DNA from: a virus
Strand: one strand, 5' to 3'
IMG/VR virus record: IMGVR_UViG_3300029258_001254
Span: 1-46,321 of that record
Length of the DNA: 46,321 bases
Under the pieces are notes generated by a model. The model was not told where the DNA came from. It saw nothing but the letters and a program-made list of their open reading frames with translations, and made no database searches. Shown here piece by piece: positions 28,917 through 35,039 of the stretch. Made by a program: the position numbers and the translations under genes. Each line of letters begins with the position of its first letter. Positions within the stretch are counted from its first letter, which is position 1.

Positions 28917-29821
28917 GCTGCCACCTCCGCGATCAGCCGGCGCGCGACCGGCGGACAGACGGCGTTGCCCAGCCCGCGGATCTTGTCCGTGCGCGTGGCG
29001 TCGTCCGGCCAGGTGTAGTTGTCGGGGAAGCCCATGGCGCGGGCGTTCTCGCGGACGGTCAGCGGCCGATACCGGCCGCGCCCAGCGTCGATCACCGCCC
29101 ATTGGTCGCCGGTGGTGATGGTGCGGATCGGGTCAGACAGCGGGATCCCCTTGTGCCCGGTGACGTGCTGAACCAGGCAGCGCGGCCCGTGCCGCTCGAT
29201 CGCCGCGTCGATCCGCTTGCGCGCGTTCCCGGTCGCCTGGCCGATCGGCCGCCACCGGCCGTCGGTCCAGTCGATGCACGGGCCGAAGGCGGGCTCGGTC
29301 GCGTCCGCCTCGAACGTGAGCTCACGCGGCGCGCGTTGGCCGACGACGAACAGCCGCCGCCGACGCTGCGGCACGCCGAAGTGGCTGGCCGTCAGGACGT
29401 GTTCGGTCAGCGTGTAGCCCAGCCGCTCCAGCGCCTCGCGCCAGACGGGGTAGAGCCGCCACCGGCGGAAGTCGGGGACGTTCTCCACGATGATCGCGGC
29501 GGGCTCCGTCACGTCGGCGCAGTCGACCACGGCCCAGGCGGTCGCGCGCAGGGCGTCGTGGTAGAGCCGGCGACGCGGCTGGCTGGCCTGGCTGTGACCC
29601 TGACACGCGGGCGACGCGAGGAGGAGATCGTAGGCCGGCAGCGCCGTCCAATCGGCCTGCCGGAGATCCTGGCAGACGTGCCGCGCCCGCGGGTGGTTCG
29701 CCGCGTGCGCCTGGACGGCGAGCGGCCAATGGTTGCCGGCCCACACGACATCGAGCCCGGCTTGCTCGGCGCCCAGGCTGAAGCCTCCCCACCCTGCGAA
29801 AAGATCGATCGCGCGCATCAT
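28913..29821 (-). CDS. DNA C5-cytosine methyltransferase
   Basis: 302 residues. Motif I is IDLFAGWGGFSLGAEQAG, motif IV is SPACQGHS with nucleophile Cys73, motif VI is IIVENV (110-115), motif VIII PQRRRRLFVV, motif IX-X RPLTVRENARAMGFPDNY and GLGNAVCPPVA. The usual Pro-Pro-Cys is Pro-Ala-Cys, a variant also known in phage enzymes, and the key Cys is intact. It transfers methyl from SAM to C5 of cytosine. Target recognition would lie between residues 165 and 235. The start may be 29821 or 29818, which only drops one Met. Confidence 0.92.
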   Translation of the reverse strand: MMRAIDLFAGWGGFSLGAEQAGLDVVWAGNHWPLAVQAHAANHPRARHVCQDLRQADWTALPAYDLLLASPACQGHSQASQPRRRLYHDALRATAWAVVDCADVTEPAAIIVENVPDFRRWRLYPVWREALERLGYTLTEHVLTASHFGVPQRRRRLFVVGQRAPRELTFEADATEPAFGPCIDWTDGRWRPIGQATGNARKRIDAAIERHGPRCLVQHVTGHKGIPLSDPIRTITTGDQWAVIDAGRGRYRPLTVRENARAMGFPDNYTWPDDATRTDKIRGLGNAVCPPVARRLIAEVAA

Positions 29822-30888
29822 GCCGCCACCGCCTTCCCGTCGAAGTCGTCCTCGAGGGCGGCGTCGTCCTCGACCAGCTCCGGATCGAACCAGCCGGCCG
29901 CCATCGACTCGGCCAGCAGCCGGCGGCCTTCGGCGATGAAGTGACCCTGCACGGTGCGGAACTTCACCTCGGCCGCGTTACCCTCCAGGTCGGGGCGGGC
30001 GGCCAGCAGCTCCAGCCGGCGGCGCGTCAGGTCGCGCGGGCCGCCGTTCGGCCCGTTGCGCAGGCCGACAAGGGCGGTGATCCGCACGCTGTCGCAGGTC
30101 ACGTCGGCGGCCCAGCGCGGGATCGAGCCGCGGACCTTGTCGAAGTCGGGCGAGTAGGGCCCAACCCCCAGCAGGTGGAAGCGGATCGCCAGCTCGTCCA
30201 CGTCGCGATCCCAGAGCAGATCGTCGCAATACTCCGCGAGCTGCGCGGCCGGCATGGCGCCCTTCTGCGACGGGATCCCCCGGATGAAGTCGACGCCCGG
30301 CAGCAGCTTCCGCACGGCGACGTCGAAGGCGATCATCGGCATCGGGCCGCGTTGCATCGGCACGATCACGTTGACCCGGTGGTCGCGTTGCATCGCGGCG
30401 ATCCGGTCGGCGTAACGGCGCAGACGGTTCAGCGTCTCCACCTGGTCGCCCACCTTGTCGGGCGCCACGACGTAGAGCTGGGTGCGAAGCGACGCGGCCA
30501 GCCGCTCGTAGACGGCGAGCCGCTGATCCCAATCGGCGTCGCTGATCGGCTTCACGTCGACCCACGACCAGGCCGGCGCGTCGGGGAACGGCAGGGTGCC
30601 GTTGCCGGCGCAGGTCCCCGCCTTACACTTCGCGCCGCGCCCGCAGACGTGCGGCCGGTTGAAGGCGACCTCGCCGAAGGCGCCGGAGTCGACAAACACG
30701 CGCATCGGGCCGCCCGCGTACAGCTCCAGCTCGCGCAGGGCGTCGCCCGACTTGTCGATCGCGTCGACTGCGATCCCGACGTCGTAGCCCGACAGGGCGA
30801 GCCCACGGATCTCGCCCGCGTGGTTCGACCCGCTGACGAAGTAGCCCTCGTGGGCTTCGTGGGGGAAGGTGTGGGGGTTTCCGGTCAT
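29818..30888 (-). CDS. DpdA-like protein (tRNA-guanine transglycosylase fold, possible 7-deazaguanine DNA insertion)
   Basis: 356 residues from ATG 30888. Motifs in TGT order: VFVDSGAFGEV (DSGAF 67-71), VAPDKVGDQVETL (142-153), VIVPMQRG (174-181), FIRGIPSQKG, FHLLGVG (237-243) and DVTCDSVRI with Asp266 as candidate nucleophile. These resemble the DpdA family, which exchanges guanine for preQ0-type bases in DNA and includes phage members. A Cys-rich insert (CGRGAKCKAGTC, 82-93) could bind zinc. No folE, queC, queD or queE genes are visible, so preQ0 would have to come from the host. It overlaps the C5-methyltransferase by ATGA. Seen: motifs and coupling. Inferred: DNA rather than tRNA substrate. 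Confidence 0.65.
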   Translation of the reverse strand: MTGNPHTFPHEAHEGYFVSGSNHAGEIRGLALSGYDVGIAVDAIDKSGDALRELELYAGGPMRVFVDSGAFGEVAFNRPHVCGRGAKCKAGTCAGNGTLPFPDAPAWSWVDVKPISDADWDQRLAVYERLAASLRTQLYVVAPDKVGDQVETLNRLRRYADRIAAMQRDHRVNVIVPMQRGPMPMIAFDVAVRKLLPGVDFIRGIPSQKGAMPAAQLAEYCDDLLWDRDVDELAIRFHLLGVGPYSPDFDKVRGSIPRWAADVTCDSVRITALVGLRNGPNGGPRDLTRRRLELLAARPDLEGNAAEVKFRTVQGHFIAEGRRLLAESMAAGWFDPELVEDDAALEDDFDGKAVAA

Positions 30889-30932
30889 GCTGTCCTCCGG
30901 CCGCTGTTGTGGGGTGCGGCTCCACTGACGTT

Positions 30933-30953
30933 AGGGACGCCGTCGGCGTCCCT
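30933..30953. terminator. Perfect hairpin before the DpdA-like gene
   Basis: AGGGACGCC (30933-30941) pairs with GGCGTCCCT (30945-30953) around a 3-base loop, inside the 99-base gap between two early genes. No T-run follows on either strand. It may be a partial terminator, an mRNA processing site or an attenuator controlling the DpdA-like and methyltransferase genes. Confidence 0.4.
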
Positions 30954-30987
30954 CGCGTCATGGCGCTTGTTCGATCTCGCTGCGGTC

Positions 30988-31740
30988 CTACTTCGTGACG
31001 TGGTAGCCGTCACCACCGGCGCGGACGTGGATGCTCACCAGCTCGCGGCCTTCGTCGCGGCGGATCGTACAGGCGGCGCTGGCGAAGCCATTGACGCCGC
31101 GGGCGCTCCAGCCCTGCGCTTCGGCGTAGCCCTCGGCGTGCGAAGCGCAGCGGTCGACGTCGCTGACGCTGATCGCGATGCTGTGCTCGCCGGCCACGCC
31201 GCCGCTGAAGTGGATCCGGCCGTCCCGGATAAACACGTAGAGCTGGCGCGGGCGGCTGTCGATCATCTCGCCGCAGTTCCGACAGGTGTGCCCGTTCTCG
31301 CCGATCTCGTCGCAATGCCGGCACGGCCAGGACTTCGGCAGCATCCCGGGGTTCGCGGCCGGGACGGCGTTGCCGGGGCGCAGGTGGCGATCGCGCAGGG
31401 CGCGGAGGACGCGGCCCATCCCGTCGGCGCTGACGGACCAATCGGGGATCCCGCCGTCCAGGTTCAGGCCGGTCCGCGCAAGGTCGCCGCTCGACCACTG
31501 GCCGCGACCGTCCAGGATCTCCTCGTTGTAGCGCGTGACGAACTGCCCGATCGTGTCGAAGCCGCCGCCCTTGTGCCGCTCGTCGTAGAACTCCACGAGG
31601 GCGCCGTCGCCGTCGTTCGTCAGGCAGTCGTTCCGACCGTACCGCTGGCCGGGCTCGATCACACGGACGGCGAAGGTCACGCCGCGGGTGGTGCCGGGGA
31701 TGCTGGTGATCAGGGCGGGGGTGTTGCTGGTGGTGGTCAT
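30988..31740 (-). CDS. Early zinc-ribbon protein, unknown
   Basis: 250 residues from ATG 31740, with GGAG about eight bases upstream. The first 120 residues are alpha/beta (GTTRGVTFAVRVIEPGQRYG, NDGDGALVEFYDERH). Near residues 140-160 a zinc ribbon reads CRHCDEIGENGHTCRNCGE. The C-terminus resembles a beta domain with RQLYVFIRDGRIHFSGG. Similar conserved early proteins occur in GC-rich phages without known role. It lies directly downstream of a TATAAT box. Confidence 0.7.
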   Translation of the reverse strand: MTTTSNTPALITSIPGTTRGVTFAVRVIEPGQRYGRNDCLTNDGDGALVEFYDERHKGGGFDTIGQFVTRYNEEILDGRGQWSSGDLARTGLNLDGGIPDWSVSADGMGRVLRALRDRHLRPGNAVPAANPGMLPKSWPCRHCDEIGENGHTCRNCGEMIDSRPRQLYVFIRDGRIHFSGGVAGEHSIAISVSDVDRCASHAEGYAEAQGWSARGVNGFASAACTIRRDEGRELVSIHVRAGGDGYHVTK

Positions 31741-31830
31741 GCTGTTCTCCGTTGTTGGGGTGGGGTTTCTCACAGCCCAAGTAAGCCATAGCCAGGGGAG
31801 GACCACAACAAAAAAACGCATCCCCGGCCC

Positions 31831-31836
31831 ATTATA
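31831..31836 (-). promoter_or_regulatory. Candidate -10 box upstream of the early zinc-ribbon gene
   Basis: The minus strand reads TATAAT here, a perfect -10 in an A/T-poor genome, with a start near 31824 and a leader of about 85 bases. No good -35 box lies 16-18 bases upstream, so it may be an activator-dependent promoter, perhaps of the Fis-type regulator encoded just upstream, or chance. An imperfect hairpin AAAGGGCG...CGTCCCTTT (about 31845-31877) lies just before it and could end the regulator transcript. Confidence 0.4.
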
Positions 31837-31881
31837 ACCCCGCGGAAAGGGACGGCTTATCGCCCTTTTGTCGTTTCTGGG

Positions 31882-32100
31882 CTACGCCGTGGCCTTCGGG
31901 CGGCCAGATCCGGGGGACCGGCGGGCATACCACTCCGCGAGCCCGTGACGGCGGATCAATGCCTGGAGCGTCGACTTCGCGACGCCCAGGCTGCGCCTGG
32001 CTTTCCCGATCATCCCGTCCGCCTCGACCAGGTGGCGGCGCACCAGCTCGCGCTCCTCCTTTGCGTGGCGGGCTCGCAGTCGCTTCAACGTCTCCGACAT
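31882..32100 (-). CDS. Fis-type helix-turn-helix regulator
   Basis: 72 residues from ATG 32100, with GGAGG upstream. I prefer it over an earlier in-frame start that would lie within the promoter. The core resembles the Fis/NtrC C-terminal HTH: LVEADGMIGKARRSLGVAKS then TLQALIRRHGLAEWYARR, and a basic tail. It is the first gene of the early operon, so it probably acts as an autoregulator or early-late switch. No sensor or AAA domain is present. Confidence 0.75.
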   Translation of the reverse strand: MSETLKRLRARHAKEERELVRRHLVEADGMIGKARRSLGVAKSTLQALIRRHGLAEWYARRSPGSGRPKATA

Positions 32101-32118
32101 GGTGACCTCCAGGCGCCG

Positions 32119-32147
32119 ATTGTACGACACGCCGGCCCGTTTGTCAC
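32119..32147 (-). promoter_or_regulatory. Strong sigma70-like promoter of the early operon
   Basis: On the minus strand GTGACA (32147-32142, five of six) is followed by exactly 17 bases and TACAAT (32124-32119, five of six). Transcription would start near 32112, only about 12 bases before the ATG of the Fis-type gene, with the ribosome-binding site in the leader. It is placed where the one-directional early gene block begins. Confidence 0.7.
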
Positions 32148-32422
32148 CGGCGAAAGGGCCGGCGGGCGCGAAACCGGCAAGGGCAAGGGTTGTGCCACGC
32201 GGGCCGGTTTTGGCTACTTTGGGCCTAAGCGACCCGAACCAGGCCGGGCTCCTGGCCCATTGTGCAAATATGACTCGGCGCGCAGACCCTTGCGCCTGTA
32301 GGGATAGAATCGTGCCAACCGCCCGAAGCGATACGGGCCCCCTTGAGGGCGCTTAATGGGCCGGACCTAGGTACTTACTCCGGCCACCTTCGGCGCGGGC
32401 GTCTGGCGCGATTCTGACGCTA

Positions 32423-32448
32423 CCCCCCGTAGAAGGGGGCGTACCCCC
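32423..32448. repeat. Alternating C5/G5/C5 hairpin
   Basis: On the plus strand CCCCCC (32423-32428), GGGGG (32435-32439) and CCCCC (32444-32448) can form either of two mutually exclusive hairpins. The minus strand gives GGGGG-TACG-CCCCC, a very stable short stem. It could be a terminator without T-run, or a small RNA switch. Confidence 0.5.
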
Positions 32449-32539
32449 GGATTAAACGCCTTGTGTGGGGGTGAATACATTGAAAAGACGGCCGGTGTCC
32501 TGTTTTGCTTCACGCACAGCGTCAAAACATTCAAGCGAT

Positions 32540-32626
32540 CGCGCGTGTTCGTTCGCGCGAATGTAACGCGCAAACCCGCGACAGGAGCGGACCGGAGCGA
32601 TCTACTTGCGCGAACGCGAACGCGCG
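32540..32626. promoter_or_regulatory. Pair of operator-like sites in inverted orientation
   Basis: Site A (32540-32558) reads CGCGCGT-N4-GTTCGCGC on the plus strand. Site B (32626-32608) has the same arms and the same 4-base spacer on the minus strand. Their centres are about 68 bases apart. A related partial copy is near 32643. The equal spacing suggests a bound protein, perhaps the Fis-type regulator. No direct evidence for the binder. Confidence 0.5.
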
Positions 32627-32715
32627 TATTTCGTCCCTAAGCGCGTGCGCGAATCGTTAAGCGGGGTGGGTGGGTGTAGGTGGGGCCGGCCGGCCACCAC
32701 AACCGGCCGACCCCA

Positions 32716-32745
32716 GGCGGGCTGGCAAGCGACAGGCAGCCCGCC
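32716..32745. terminator. Hairpin after the last lysis gene
   Basis: GGCGGGCTG (32716-32724) pairs perfectly with CAGCCCGCC (32737-32745), immediately after the stop at 32748 in the minus direction. A second stem of GGCCGG/CCGGCC type follows near 32684-32710. Likely end of the late transcript. The T-run is absent, so it may need Rho. Confidence 0.5.
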
Positions 32746-32747
32746 GA

Positions 32748-33215
32748 TCACAACCCGGCGGCGATCCCGAGCACGATCCCGGCGACGACTCCGACGGCGA
32801 CGCCGCCCGCGGTCCACGCGATCACTTCCCACCAGGCGAAGCGGCCGGCGGCGTCTGCCGCTTGCTCCGCCATCCGGGTTCGGCAGACGGCTTCGGCGTT
32901 CCTGGTAGCGGCCTTCAGGTCAGCGGTTCCGATGTCGGCGAGCCCGCGCAGCTTCACGCCGCACAGCCCGGGGATCTGGTCGAGGTAGATCAGGCGGTCG
33001 CGGACGTGGTCCGCCAGCGCCTTCGGCAGCAGCGTCCCCGCGGGTACGTCGATCGCCGTGAGCTCGGGGTCGGCGGGGTGGAGCCGGCCGGCCGGGACGG
33101 GGACCTGTGCCGGCAAGTCGGCGGGCCACTCCAGGGCGGGCGGCGGCTCCAGGGGGTCAGTCGCCGCCGCCGGTGTGGCGGTCCAGATAATCGCCCAGAT
33201 CACCGCTCGTATCAT
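32748..33215 (-). CDS. Putative spanin-like or secreted membrane protein
   Basis: 155 residues from ATG 33215, which lies inside the end of the previous gene (59-base overlap in another frame). It has a signal-peptide-like start (MIRAVIWAIIWTATPAAA), a Pro-rich periplasmic part, a helical region with two Cys, and a C-terminal membrane segment (about 130-155, ending IVLGIAAGL). Overlap with an Rz-like gene recalls Rz/Rz1, but no lipobox Cys follows the signal. A unimolecular spanin-like or other envelope protein is possible. Last gene of the late block. Confidence 0.55.
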   Translation of the reverse strand: MIRAVIWAIIWTATPAAATDPLEPPPALEWPADLPAQVPVPAGRLHPADPELTAIDVPAGTLLPKALADHVRDRLIYLDQIPGLCGVKLRGLADIGTADLKAATRNAEAVCRTRMAEQAADAAGRFAWWEVIAWTAGGVAVGVVAGIVLGIAAGL

Positions 33216-33450
33216 CGCGTTCCGCCTTCGCTTTTTCGCTAGCCTCTACAAAGCGCCGTATGGCCTTTTTACGGGCCGCCGTGGTCTCCGCCTCGCCCAA
33301 TTCCCGCGCGTCGTCCTGGGCGTCCCTGGCGGCCTCCACGTCGCCCTCAGAGCGCCCCCGGGACCGGCCGGCCAGGAACAGCCCGACCCCGGCCGCGATG
33401 GCAGCCAGGACGGTCAGCAGGGCGCCCCACCACCGCTTCAGGAACGTCAC
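33157..33450 (-). CDS. Rz-like inner-membrane spanin candidate
   Basis: 97 residues from GTG 33450 (GTGA overlap with the holin-like gene). One N-terminal membrane helix (LLTVLAAIAAGVGLFLAG) followed by a charged coiled coil (RSEGDVEAARDAQDDARELG), the design of i-spanins. The order amidase, holin-like, Rz-like agrees with a lysis cassette of a phage with a Gram-negative host. The sequence alone is not specific. Confidence 0.6.
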   Translation of the reverse strand: MTFLKRWWGALLTVLAAIAAGVGLFLAGRSRGRSEGDVEAARDAQDDARELGEAETTAARKKAIRRFVEASEKAKAERDDTSGDLGDYLDRHTGGGD

Positions 33451-33764
33451 CGCCGGCCCAGCGCCTTCGTCGCGACGTCCACGCCCAGGAACGCCCCGAT
33501 CGTCGCCCACAACTCCCACGGGACGGACCCCCACCGGCTGGGGATCTGGCCGCCGGCCTTCGCGATCTCCACCGCCTGGTCGTCGGTCAGCCACGTCCCG
33601 CCGAACAGCAGCAGCCCGAGCGCGACCAGCACGAACACGGATCCCCAGACCTTGTGGTGAGAGACCACCCGCTCGGGCGTCCCATTTGTGCCCTTGTCGC
33701 GCCCGAACATCGCCCCGAAGAATCGCCAGCCGCGGCCCGGCTTGCTTGCTTGGTCCTCCGCCAT
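33447..33764 (-). CDS. Holin-like membrane protein
   Basis: 105 residues from ATG 33764, with GGAGG six bases upstream in the end of the amidase gene. Two hydrophobic segments, VWGSVFVLVALGLLLFGG and ATIGAFLGVDVATKAL, with a charged N-terminus (MAEDQASKPGRGWRFFG). Size, topology and adjacency to the endolysin support a holin that times lysis. Holins have poor sequence conservation, so this is by context. Confidence 0.65.
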   Translation of the reverse strand: MAEDQASKPGRGWRFFGAMFGRDKGTNGTPERVVSHHKVWGSVFVLVALGLLLFGGTWLTDDQAVEIAKAGGQIPSRWGSVPWELWATIGAFLGVDVATKALGRR

Positions 33765-33765
33765 C

Positions 33766-34347
33766 TCAGCCTCCGAAAATTTTGGCGCCCCGCACGCAGG
33801 CGGCGCGCAGTCCATTCACGATCTCGTCCAGCGCGTAAGGCTGGCCCAGGTATTCGACGTCGCCCGGGTTCGTCAGGTAACCGCATTCGACCAGCGCGCA
33901 CGGCTTTTCGCGGAACGCGCCGAGCACGACGCGCGGGCGCTGCAGCCAATCGTCCTCGGGGCCGGGCTCGTCGGTCGCGGCGATCACCTTCGAGGACATC
34001 AGTTCGAGCGGCATCGCCGCCACGGCGGCCAGGCAGATCCGCCGGGTCCGATCGTTGCCCGGCCAATGGTAGCCTTCGGCGTTCGCCTGCGTCGTGTTCC
34101 GCGCGGCGTTGAAGTGGATCGACACGACGAACGCAGCCTGCGCCACCGCCTCGTAGCGCGCGCGCCAACTCGGATCGAAGTCGGCCCGCCGGGTCAGCAC
34201 GGGGACGATCGGCGTCCCCATCAAGGCGGCCTCGAGCCGGAGCGCGCAGGCCAGGTTCAAGTCCTTCTCCACGAAGCCGCCGTACTCGGCGCCGTGGTCC
34301 GCGGCCCCGTGACCGGGATCGATCCCGACGACGACGCCGGCCGTCAC
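33766..34347 (-). CDS. N-acetylmuramoyl-L-alanine amidase (Amidase_3), endolysin
   Basis: 193 residues from GTG 34347 (GTGA overlap). Zinc ligands and catalytic residue: GIDPGHG (His13), GGFVEKDL (Glu27), VSIHFNA (His78) and VECGYLTNPGD (Glu153). It cleaves the amide bond between muramic acid and the stem peptide. There is no wall-binding domain and no signal peptide, so it would be released by the holin. The length equals the catalytic domain alone, as in many phages of Gram-negative hosts. Confidence 0.92.
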   Translation of the reverse strand: MTAGVVVGIDPGHGAADHGAEYGGFVEKDLNLACALRLEAALMGTPIVPVLTRRADFDPSWRARYEAVAQAAFVVSIHFNAARNTTQANAEGYHWPGNDRTRRICLAAVAAMPLELMSSKVIAATDEPGPEDDWLQRPRVVLGAFREKPCALVECGYLTNPGDVEYLGQPYALDEIVNGLRAACVRGAKIFGG

Positions 34348-34748
34348 TTCGGTTCCCCGTTTTCCGGGTCCAGCGCCGGCCGGCGTGGCAGTTCGGGTAC
34401 TTCCACGCCGAACTTGTCCCCCAAAGCCTTCACGCCGCCATAGGTCGCGCGCTGGACTTCGTCCTGGTAGAGGATCGCCCGGTCGTGGACCTTGTCGCGT
34501 TTCTCGCGCGCCTGGATCCGTTCCTCCAGCCCGTCGCCGCGTGATCGGGTGGTGACCAGGTGGTCCCCGGCGAACGTCCACACCGCGACAGCGACGCCGC
34601 CGATCGCGATCATCGCCGCCACCAGCGGCTGACCCCACCGCCGCCACCAGCCGATCGCGGGCGGGTATCGCTGCGTGATCGTTTTTTCGCGCTTCGCGTC
34701 GCGCTCCTCCAGCCGCTTCAAAAGGGCGTCGAGCTGTTCGTCAGTCAT
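34344..34748 (-). CDS. Single-pass membrane protein with coiled coil, unknown
   Basis: 134 residues. The ATG at 34748 lies nine bases after GGAGG. An ATG at 34754 is too close to the site. It begins MTDEQLDALLKRLEERDAKR (helical), has one membrane helix near residues 47-65 (AAMIAIGGVAVAVWTFAG), then a charged helical region. GTGA-coupled to the amidase, so a lysis accessory role (antiholin or second holin) is possible. Confidence 0.6.
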   Translation of the reverse strand: MTDEQLDALLKRLEERDAKREKTITQRYPPAIGWWRRWGQPLVAAMIAIGGVAVAVWTFAGDHLVTTRSRGDGLEERIQAREKRDKVHDRAILYQDEVQRATYGGVKALGDKFGVEVPELPRRPALDPENGEPK

Positions 34749-35037
34749 CGGCATTGTCCTCCAATTCAGGGAAGGCGGCGAACAGAGGCGCCGCGGCTTT
34801 GGCGTCGTAGGTGATCCCTCCTTCATCGTCGAACCGCGCCACCGTCCGACCGTCGGGGGATTTAACGATCGTCTCCCCGGGCTTGACCCTAACGCCGTCG
34901 ATGTCGGCGGTAATCTCGCCGCCGTTCGTGTGGAAGGTGAAGCCTTCGAGCTGGTGCGACCTCGCTTCGCCGGCACGCAGATCGGATCGTTCCCGGATGG
35001 TTTTCGAGAAACCACGGTACCGCCTTTCGCCGCGCAT
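34741..35037 (-). CDS. Small protein between tail tip and lysis genes, unknown
   Basis: 98 residues from ATG 35037, with GGGGAG upstream in the end of the tail-tip gene. It is basic at the start (MRGERRYRGFSKTIRERS) and beta-rich later (VKPGETIVKSPDGRTVARFD), ending acidic. Possibly a tail accessory. Family not recognised. Confidence 0.65.
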   Translation of the reverse strand: MRGERRYRGFSKTIRERSDLRAGEARSHQLEGFTFHTNGGEITADIDGVRVKPGETIVKSPDGRTVARFDDEGGITYDAKAAAPLFAAFPELEDNADD

Positions 35038-35039
35038 CG

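Larger units (their letters stand above)
32148..32747. other. Main noncoding control region
   Basis: About 600 bases between the end of the lysis genes and the early promoter without a convincing gene. It is richer in A/T patches than the rest. It contains a GGGGG hairpin, paired operator-like sites, GCGCGaatgtaaCGCGC and other inverted repeats, and terminal hairpins of the late operon. Candidate roles are late-operon termination, early-promoter control and possibly a packaging or replication site. Confidence 0.6.

Noticed and set aside
29941-31791. Plus-strand open frame of 616 codons opposite the DpdA-like gene
   Set aside because: It crosses two minus-strand genes and their gap. There is no ribosome-binding site and no motif.
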